From: Clostridiaceae bacterium
GTDB taxonomy: Bacteria > Bacillota > Clostridia > Saccharofermentanales > DTU023
NCBI GenBank assembly: GCA_012728535.1
Contig: JAAYEX010000102.1
Span: 1-19,126 of the forward strand
Reading direction: 5' to 3'
Length of the DNA stretch: 19,126 bases
Shown here: piece by piece, positions 13,175 through 19,126 of the stretch
Layout of the letters: each line of letters begins with the position of its first letter
How positions within the stretch are numbered: position 1 is the stretch's first letter
The notes under the pieces: model-generated
What the model was told of the DNA's origin: nothing
Seen by the model: the letters and a program-made list of their open reading frames with translations, nothing else
Database searches by the model: none
Program-made: the position numbers and the translations under genes

Positions 13175-16100
13175 GTGCTCTTATCGTTAGAAATACTTGG
13201 TTTTAAGTCTTTTCCCGAAGCAACGAGGGTTGATCTTGATACCGGCATCACAGCTATAGTGGGACCCAATGGCAGTGGCAAATCGAATGTAACTGATGCC
13301 ATCAGGTGGGGGCTGAGTGAGCAGAGCGCAAGAATTCTGCGTGGACAGCGGATGTCAGACATGATCTTCAGCGGTACTGCCCAACGACGGCCGATGAGTT
13401 ACGCAGAGGTAGTTCTTACTTTTGATAATTCAAAGCGTGTTTTTGATCTCGACTATGATACGGTCAGCATATCAAGACGCTATCACCGTTCAGGTGAAAG
13501 CGAGTATTTCATAAATAAAACAGCTTGCAGGCTTAAGGATGTCAATACCCTGTTGGTTGACACGGGAATAGGCCTGGACGGCTATTCGATTGTCGGACAG
13601 GGCAAGATTGACGAAATACTTAATGAGCGTTCTGATGACAGACGCCTTATTTTTGATGAAGCTTCCGGTATTGTTCAGTTTAAATCGAGAAAGGCAGAAT
13701 CTGAGCGCCGACTGGAACGTGCCAATCAGAATTTGCTTAGGGTGGACGACATTTTGGAAGAACTGCGGCGCCAGGCAGATCCTTTAAAGCAGCAAGCTGA
13801 AGATGCCAGACGCTACAGTGAACTAAACGACAGATACCGAAAACTGGATATAAGTCTTTCCTGGATGCAAATTAAAGACTATGAGAAGCAAGCCGGTGAA
13901 GCTGAAGAAAATCAGAATATCGCAACACTGGAACTTATAGACGCAGAAGCTGCCTTAACTGCAATAAATAAGAAAAACAGCAGGCTTGACGATGAGATAG
14001 CTGAATTGGAAATCACTGTGGAAGCTGAAAGAAAAGCACATAATGAGCTTTCCGTTAAACTTGCTGACACTACCGGTGCTATTGCTCTTTCACGTGAGAA
14101 AGAATCTTCTTCAGAAGAACGCTTGCAGCAATTGGAAGAAGAGAAGCTTAGGCTGAATGAGCAGATTTCTATTCTTGCCAACACCGTAATTGACCGACAG
14201 GAACGTCATAGCCAGCTGGAAAAACAGTGCAAAAGCTATGAGGGTCGTCTTTTGGAAGCAAAGGAAGCTTTAGCAGAGGCGGTAAGCGGTTTAAGTAAAA
14301 GTGAAAAAGAAACAGATGAATTGCGCAAAGGCCGGGAAGAACTGAAGGATTGCTTATTTCAAGTTAACAGTGAACTCCAGAGTGCTAAAGCCGAAAACAG
14401 TTTTCTACAGGACCATTTAAATGCTTCTGTCGCAGAGTTATCAGGCGATCAATCTGATCTCAATCGTGCTGTCTTCGCTTTAGAAGAAGTCTCTGCTCGT
14501 CTTGAAGTGCTACAGGCAGAACTTGCACTGTCCGAGCAAGTTGCAGAAGAGATGAAGGCCGTCAGAATCGAAGCTGAAAGAAAGCTGGAAGATATTGATC
14601 AAAGTATCATTGAGCTAAGAGATAGTGAACGCCAACGTGCATACGAAGAAGATACATTAAGTCGTCTGGAGCAAAGCTTTGAGGGATATCAGAAACCGGT
14701 CAAGGATCTGATGCAGGCAATCCGGCATAAAGAAGAGCTGAGAACGGGAGTTGTCGGTCCCCTCGGTTCCTTACTTAACATTCCCGAAGACCTGGCTCTG
14801 GCAGTTGATGTCGCTTTAGGTGCTATGGTTCACAATATCGTTTGTGACACGGAAGACACAGCAAAAACTCTAATAGATTTTTTAAGAGAACATAATTTAG
14901 GTCGAGTGACATTTTTGCCACAGGCTGCCTTGCAAGTCAGTAAGATTGGCCAAGGCAGTTTAGATGCACTTCGTACAGAAAAAGGCTTCGTCGGCCTTGC
15001 TTCTGATCTGATTAAGATACGTCCGGGTTTGGAAAATGTACTGGATTACGCTCTGGGCCGCGTCTTAATAGCAGACAGTTTGGATGATGCCATTAAAATC
15101 GCACGCAAGAGTGGTCGTAAATACCGAATAGTAAGCCGCAATGGAGATATTATGTATCCAGGCGGGTCTATGAGCGGGGGTTCTCTGAGCAACAGGCAGA
15201 GCGGATTAGCTGGCAGACCGGCGAGGATCAGGGCCCTACAGGAGGAGCGTCTTGAGATTGCCCAGAAGATCGCAAGCATTGAGTCAGAATATAATACTGC
15301 ACTTGACCGGCTCCACCTTGCCGCAGCCAGTGAGGAGGACAGTTTAAGCAGGCTAAGTCAAAAACGTTCTGTTTTTGCTGAAAGCGAATTTGATTATAAG
15401 AGCAAAGATAACCACTTAACTGCTTTAAAGAGCTCAGTGCATAAACGACAATCCGCTATTGAAAAAACAAAAGAGCAGATAGTTAGTAGTCTGGCTACAT
15501 ATCAGGATGCCGAGCAGAAGTCCGTCTCCCTGCGGGCTCAGATAGCTGACCTGGATGACAAGATTGCCAAGGCTGAAACGGAAAACCGCAGTGCTTCCGA
15601 ACAACGCGAACTTTTGCGTGATGATGTAACACATTTGGAAATATCGTTGCAATCCCTGCAGGAAGCTTTGCAGGAAATAAACAGCAATATGCAAAGTTCT
15701 GATGAAGAGGAAGAAAGACACAGGCAAAGAATAGTTGACATTGATGAATCTATCGAATCTTATCGTTTGCGCATTAAGACAGAACAGGAAAATATCATCA
15801 AAGCACGTAGCAGTCTGGAAGTCATAGAACAACAGTTGATAGGGCTGGAACAGTCACTTCAGCTTTCCTCAAAGCGCCAGGTCACCATGCAGCAGGAAAA
15901 ACGCGAGTTATATCTAAGCTTGCAGAGCAAGAGCGAACAGTTAGGCCTTCTTCGTAGTGCCAAAGCCAAACAGGAAGCTGCACAGGAGCGCATTGTTGAA
16001 CAAAGGGACGACCTCCTCAATCGTATCTGGGAAACTTACAATCTGACCCTGCATGAGATTGAAGACAGAACTGTAGAAATTGATTCGCCGGCTCAGGCCA

Positions 16101-16747
16101 AGAGAGAGCGTAACAGGATCAGAAATGAGCTCGAAGCTATGGGCGCCATCAATCATAATGCTTTAAACGATTATGAAGCTCTTAGAAACAGACTCGAATC
16201 AAGTGAGTCTCAACGAAAAGATATTGAGAATGCCCGCAGCGAACTTAAGGAAGTTATTTCAAGCCTGGAACATGCTATGAGAGAGCGTTTTCAAGAAACC
16301 TTCCATCGTATCAATCAAAATTTCTCACCGGTCTTTTCTGATCTATTCAGCGGCGGGATTGCTCAGCTCAGCTTATCTGAAACTGAGGATATCCTGGATG
16401 CTGATATTGAAATCAGAGCCCAGCCTCCCGGCAAGAAACTTTCACGTCTTTCATTGTTATCTGGCGGAGAGCGATGTCTGACCGCTATTGCTTTGATTTT
16501 TGCAATACTTCAGTTAAAACCTACACCTTTTGTTGTATTTGACGAGATTGAATCTTCTTTAGATGATGTAAATGGTCAGCGCTTTGCAAATTACATCAAG
16601 AATTATTCAGACCATATGCAGTTCATACTGGTCACTCACCGCAAGCCGACTATGGAAGCTGCAGATCGTCTTTATGGAGTTACAATGCAGGAGAGAGGGA
16701 TTTCCCGGGTTCTTTCTATGAAACTATCCAATGTGGACCAGGAGTAA
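13175..16747 (+). CDS. smc: Chromosome partition protein SMC
   Basis: SMC dimers, with ScpA and ScpB, load on the chromosome and extrude loops to separate sister origins. The 1190-residue protein is full length: N-terminal ATPase half with Walker A GPNGSGKS at 30-37, a long coiled coil, the hinge (about 525-665, with GVVGPLGSL and ending in MYPGGSMSGGS), the return coil, and the C-terminal half with signature LSGGE at 1095-1099 and Walker B FVVFDEIESSLDD (D1123, E1124). The Walker B end reads ESSLD where most SMC proteins have an EAALD-like form; the catalytic Glu is kept. The GTG at 13175 has AAGGA at 13160-13164, overlapping the rnc stop. scpA and scpB are not in the window. Confidence 0.97.
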   Translation: MLLSLEILGFKSFPEATRVDLDTGITAIVGPNGSGKSNVTDAIRWGLSEQSARILRGQRMSDMIFSGTAQRRPMSYAEVVLTFDNSKRVFDLDYDTVSISRRYHRSGESEYFINKTACRLKDVNTLLVDTGIGLDGYSIVGQGKIDEILNERSDDRRLIFDEASGIVQFKSRKAESERRLERANQNLLRVDDILEELRRQADPLKQQAEDARRYSELNDRYRKLDISLSWMQIKDYEKQAGEAEENQNIATLELIDAEAALTAINKKNSRLDDEIAELEITVEAERKAHNELSVKLADTTGAIALSREKESSSEERLQQLEEEKLRLNEQISILANTVIDRQERHSQLEKQCKSYEGRLLEAKEALAEAVSGLSKSEKETDELRKGREELKDCLFQVNSELQSAKAENSFLQDHLNASVAELSGDQSDLNRAVFALEEVSARLEVLQAELALSEQVAEEMKAVRIEAERKLEDIDQSIIELRDSERQRAYEEDTLSRLEQSFEGYQKPVKDLMQAIRHKEELRTGVVGPLGSLLNIPEDLALAVDVALGAMVHNIVCDTEDTAKTLIDFLREHNLGRVTFLPQAALQVSKIGQGSLDALRTEKGFVGLASDLIKIRPGLENVLDYALGRVLIADSLDDAIKIARKSGRKYRIVSRNGDIMYPGGSMSGGSLSNRQSGLAGRPARIRALQEERLEIAQKIASIESEYNTALDRLHLAAASEEDSLSRLSQKRSVFAESEFDYKSKDNHLTALKSSVHKRQSAIEKTKEQIVSSLATYQDAEQKSVSLRAQIADLDDKIAKAETENRSASEQRELLRDDVTHLEISLQSLQEALQEINSNMQSSDEEEERHRQRIVDIDESIESYRLRIKTEQENIIKARSSLEVIEQQLIGLEQSLQLSSKRQVTMQQEKRELYLSLQSKSEQLGLLRSAKAKQEAAQERIVEQRDDLLNRIWETYNLTLHEIEDRTVEIDSPAQAKRERNRIRNELEAMGAINHNALNDYEALRNRLESSESQRKDIENARSELKEVISSLEHAMRERFQETFHRINQNFSPVFSDLFSGGIAQLSLSETEDILDADIEIRAQPPGKKLSRLSLLSGGERCLTAIALIFAILQLKPTPFVVFDEIESSLDDVNGQRFANYIKNYSDHMQFILVTHRKPTMEAADRLYGVTMQERGISRVLSMKLSNVDQE

Positions 16748-16750
16748 AAT

Positions 16751-17662
16751 ATGGCAATTTTTGACAAGTTTATGAAAGGTCTGAGCAAGACCCGAGATTT
16801 TATCACAAATCAGATAACCCGTGTGGCTGCTGAATTTGGCAGTTATGATGAAGATATGCTCGATGAGTTGGAGATGACTTTGGTGGCTGCAGACTGCGGT
16901 TTACCGGCAGCTACAGAGGCCATTGACAGCATTCGCGAACACATACGCCTGACCGGAGATGCCAGCCATAAATCCGTTATAAATGTATTGCGGGAGAAAC
17001 TGCTGTCCATGCTTGATGATAAGCAATTGACGCTTGCATCCGGAGAGCTGAACATATTCCTCATGGTAGGAGTTAACGGCACCGGCAAGACCACCACAGC
17101 TGCTAAACTGGCTCATCGCTACAAAAACGATGGACATCGGGTGATGATGGCAGCAGCAGATACTTTTCGGGCAGCAGCCATTGATCAGCTGAAGGAATGG
17201 GGCGACCGTACCGAAACTCCTGTGATCTCACATGAAACGGGATCTGATCCAGCTGCAGTTGTATTTGATGCCATACAATCGGCTAAGGCCCGCAAAACTG
17301 AACTTCTGATCGTGGATACTGCCGGCCGCCTCCACACAAAGAAGAATCTAATGGACGAGCTGGCAAAGATCAAACGTGTTATCAAACGGGAAGCTCCGGA
17401 CGCAAAAGTCGAAACTTTGCTGGTTCTGGATGCGACTAACGGACAGAACGCTATTATCCAAGCCAGATCCTTTAATGAGGCTATTGAAGTCAGCGGACTT
17501 GTAATAAGTAAACTGGACGGCAATGCAAAAGGCGGTGTCGCTGTTGCAGTAGCCAACGAGACCGGCCTGCCCCTGGTTTTGGCCGGATTGGGCGAGCAGG
17601 TTGATGATCTTCAGGACTTTGACAAAAATCTCTTTGTTGATGCTCTGTTGCCATCTGAATAG
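16751..17662 (+). CDS. ftsY: Signal recognition particle receptor FtsY
   Basis: FtsY is the membrane-side GTPase that receives the SRP-ribosome complex and hands it to the translocon. The 303-residue protein consists of the N domain and GTPase (G) domain only, without the long acidic A domain of E. coli, as is usual in Firmicutes. The motifs are GVNGTGKTT at 107-115, DTFRAAA, DTAGR at 189-193 and SKLDG at 253-257. The N-terminal helix (MAIFDKFMKGLSKTRDF) is amphipathic and could touch the membrane. The AGGAG site (16740-16744) lies across the end of smc, and the ATG is three bases after the smc stop, so the two are co-translated. Its partner Ffh follows two genes on. Confidence 0.97.
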   Translation: MAIFDKFMKGLSKTRDFITNQITRVAAEFGSYDEDMLDELEMTLVAADCGLPAATEAIDSIREHIRLTGDASHKSVINVLREKLLSMLDDKQLTLASGELNIFLMVGVNGTGKTTTAAKLAHRYKNDGHRVMMAAADTFRAAAIDQLKEWGDRTETPVISHETGSDPAAVVFDAIQSAKARKTELLIVDTAGRLHTKKNLMDELAKIKRVIKREAPDAKVETLLVLDATNGQNAIIQARSFNEAIEVSGLVISKLDGNAKGGVAVAVANETGLPLVLAGLGEQVDDLQDFDKNLFVDALLPSE

Positions 17663-17663
17663 C

Positions 17664-17686
17664 CTGTCAACTATTTTGCTTGACAG
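17664..17686 (+). repeat. 7-bp inverted repeat overlapping the ylxM -35 box
   Basis: CTGTCAA (17664-17670) and TTGACAG (17680-17686) form perfect arms around a nine-base centre, one base after the ftsY stop codon. The right arm contains the -35 box of the ylxM promoter. No T run follows, so it is a poor terminator; it could be an operator or chance. Confidence 0.45.
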
Positions 17687-17707
17687 ATTATCTTTTCATG
17701 ATAAAAT
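17680..17707 (+). promoter_or_regulatory. Promoter of ylxM-ffh
   Basis: A consensus -35 TTGACA (17680-17685) is followed after 16 bases by TAAAAT (17702-17707), which is extended by TG at 17699-17700 (TGATAAAAT). The predicted transcription start is 17714 or 17715, at the GTG of ylxM. Confidence 0.8.
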
Positions 17708-17714
17708 CTAGCTT

Positions 17715-18083
17715 GTGGATATTAAGACGCAAGATAATCTTTCTCATACTGACGTCTGTCTTTTGATGGATTTTTATAGTGGGCTTTTGACCAAGCGCCA
17801 AAGAGACCTGTTAACTCTTTACTATAATGATGACTTGTCACTCTCTGAAATTGCCGAGATAGATGGAACTTCGCGGCAGGCTGTTCATTCCGTAATCCGC
17901 AGAGGCGTGGAAAGACTGGTTGAGATAGAAACAAGTCTGAAACTTGTCTGCCAGCATCGCGAACTTAATAACATACTTAATGAAGTTAAGCTTAATGTTG
18001 AGAACAATAATTGCAAGAAGCTGAAACTATTGATAGAACGTTTGGATCGCAGCCTGAACCGATCACAAGAAGGAGACTCATAA
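17715..18083 (+). CDS. ylxM: YlxM family helix-turn-helix protein, SRP-associated
   Basis: YlxM is a small protein of Gram-positive bacteria, encoded next to ffh and, in some species, shown to bind SRP RNA or stimulate the SRP GTPases. The 122-residue protein opens with the family pattern DFYSGLLTKRQRDLLTLYYNDDL and has a sigma-factor-like helix-turn-helix at about 41-68 (LSLSEIAEIDGTSRQAVHSV). The C-terminal 50 residues are charged and probably helical. The GTG at 17715 gives the normal spacing to the DFY motif; the next ATG (17766) would remove conserved residues. There is no ribosome binding site, because the promoter places the mRNA 5' end at or one base before the GTG. ffh follows two bases after its stop. 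Confidence 0.88.
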   Translation: MDIKTQDNLSHTDVCLLMDFYSGLLTKRQRDLLTLYYNDDLSLSEIAEIDGTSRQAVHSVIRRGVERLVEIETSLKLVCQHRELNNILNEVKLNVENNNCKKLKLLIERLDRSLNRSQEGDS

Positions 18084-18084
18084 T

Positions 18085-19126
18085 ATGGCCATCCTGGAAG
18101 GATTGACCTCCAGACTCTCAGCTATTACTGATAAAATGCGCGGTAAAAGCAGAGTCAGCGAAAAAGATATTAAAGAAATGATGCGTGAAATCCGTCTGGC
18201 TCTTCTTGAGGCAGACGTCCACTATGGAGTGGTAAAGGAACTCGCTGATTATATAAATGAAAAAGCCCTGGGAGCCGATGTAATGAAGTCGCTGACCCCG
18301 GGACAACAGGTTGTCAAAATTGTACACGAAGCTTTACTGGAAGTTCTTGGCGAACAGGAGAAACTGGCTGTTTCTTCCAGCGGTTTCACCGTCTTCATGT
18401 TGTACGGCCTGCAAGGTGCCGGTAAAACGACCACAGCTGCTAAATTAGCGCTTCATTTGCGAAAGAAGGGGAAGAAGCCCTTGCTTGTGTCTGTCGACGT
18501 ACACCGCCCGGCAGCGCAGGACCAGCTTGCAGTTTTAGCAAAAAGTATCGATGTCCCTTTTTACATTAATCCTGAAGAAAAATCTGCGGCCAAAATCGCC
18601 CTCGAGGGACTTGACCGTGCCAAATACCTGCTCTGTGACACTCTGATTGTTGATACCGCCGGTCGTATGACCATCGATGATGAAATGATGCAGGAATTGC
18701 GGGATATTGATAATGTCGTACATGCTGATGACCGCCTGCTCATTGTTGATGCCATGATTGGTCAGGAAGCAGTGGAGATTGCCCGTCAATTTGAAGAACA
18801 GATCGGCCTGGACGGCTTCATCATGACAAAGCTCGATGGTGACGCCAGAGGCGGTGCAGCACTTTCCATCCGCAAAATGACAGGCAAACCGATTAAGGTT
18901 ATCGGTACCGGTGAACAGGTCGGAGACCTTGAGCCCTTTTATCCGGACCGCCTGGCATCTCGAATCCTCGGTATGGGCGACGTACTTTCATTAATTGAAA
19001 AAGCAGAACAGACTCTGGATGAGGAAAAGGCACAGAAAAGTCTTGACCGTTTGCGTCAAAATCGTTTTACCATGCAAGACATGCTGGAGCAGCTCGAACA
19101 GATTCAGAATATGGGCTCTCTAAAAG
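18085..19126 (+). CDS. ffh: Signal recognition particle protein Ffh (SRP54), 3'-truncated by the window edge
   Basis: Ffh binds signal sequences and 4.5S/scRNA and, as a GTPase, docks with FtsY. The 347 visible residues cover the N domain (MAILEGLTSRLSAITDKMRG onward), the whole GTPase domain with GLQGAGKTT at 108-116, the DTAGRM motif and TKLDGDARGGAAL, and the start of the methionine-rich M domain (MQDMLEQLEQIQNMGSLK). The gene stays open to the last base; the rest of the M domain lies outside. The ATG at 18085 has AAGGAG (18070-18075) nine bases upstream. It is transcribed with ylxM from the promoter at 17680 and may also receive read-through from ftsY. Confidence 0.97.
   Translation, partial: MAILEGLTSRLSAITDKMRGKSRVSEKDIKEMMREIRLALLEADVHYGVVKELADYINEKALGADVMKSLTPGQQVVKIVHEALLEVLGEQEKLAVSSSGFTVFMLYGLQGAGKTTTAAKLALHLRKKGKKPLLVSVDVHRPAAQDQLAVLAKSIDVPFYINPEEKSAAKIALEGLDRAKYLLCDTLIVDTAGRMTIDDEMMQELRDIDNVVHADDRLLIVDAMIGQEAVEIARQFEEQIGLDGFIMTKLDGDARGGAALSIRKMTGKPIKVIGTGEQVGDLEPFYPDRLASRILGMGDVLSLIEKAEQTLDEEKAQKSLDRLRQNRFTMQDMLEQLEQIQNMGSLK

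Noticed and set aside
1..19126. Mobile element, prophage, CRISPR array or defence system
   Set aside because: Every sizeable open frame is a recognised housekeeping gene; I saw no transposase, integrase, long direct repeats or spaced repeat arrays by eye.

Overview
The window is a stretch of chromosomal housekeeping DNA, almost certainly from a member of the Bacillota (Firmicutes), most likely class Clostridia; I cannot name the genus. The case rests on gene order (acpP-rnc-smc-ftsY-ylxM-ffh is a classic Firmicutes cluster), a Bacillus/Clostridium-type LexA (DinR) box in front of recA (GAAC-N4-GTTC), purine-rich AGGAGG-type ribosome binding sites, tRNA genes with encoded CCA ends, and protein sequences of Gram-positive type. 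The DNA looks moderately AT-rich and even throughout. I see no insertion sequence, prophage, CRISPR array or transferred island, and no gap of more than 300 bases without a gene.

Layout. (1) Positions 1-1297 hold the 3' two thirds of pnp (polynucleotide phosphorylase) with an unusual Arg/Asp/Gly/Ser-rich tail, ending in a terminator. (2) Positions 1357-1724 hold a minus-strand island with tRNA-Trp(CCA) and tRNA-Pro(GGG). Each has its own promoter and a hairpin behind it, and the last terminator faces that of pnp. (3) Positions 1718-8395 are a plus-strand run: rnhA (RNase HI), a Nudix ADP-ribose pyrophosphatase, ftsK/spoIIIE (DNA translocase), cinA and murJ (lipid II flippase). Most junctions overlap or are a few bases long. 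(4) Positions 8446-12082 are a second unit behind a LexA-controlled promoter: recA, recX, rimO, pgsA, tightly packed. (5) Positions 12159-12398 hold acpP, closed by a strong terminator that also has a possible competing upstream hairpin. (6) Positions 12463-17662 hold rnc (RNase III), smc and ftsY. (7) From 17680 a new promoter drives ylxM and ffh; ffh runs off the right edge.

Taken together the genes serve RNA turnover (pnp, rnhA, rnc), chromosome handling and repair (ftsK, smc, recA, recX), envelope synthesis (murJ, pgsA, acpP) and co-translational membrane targeting (ftsY, ylxM, ffh).

I found no convincing undescribed system. The points that deserve a second look are regulatory: two start codons exactly one promoter-length downstream of a -10 box (probable leaderless mRNAs for rnhA and ylxM), overlapping antiparallel promoters between rnhA and tRNA-Trp, a possible attenuator between acpP and rnc, rimO and pgsA placed inside an SOS-controlled operon, and the PNPase tail.
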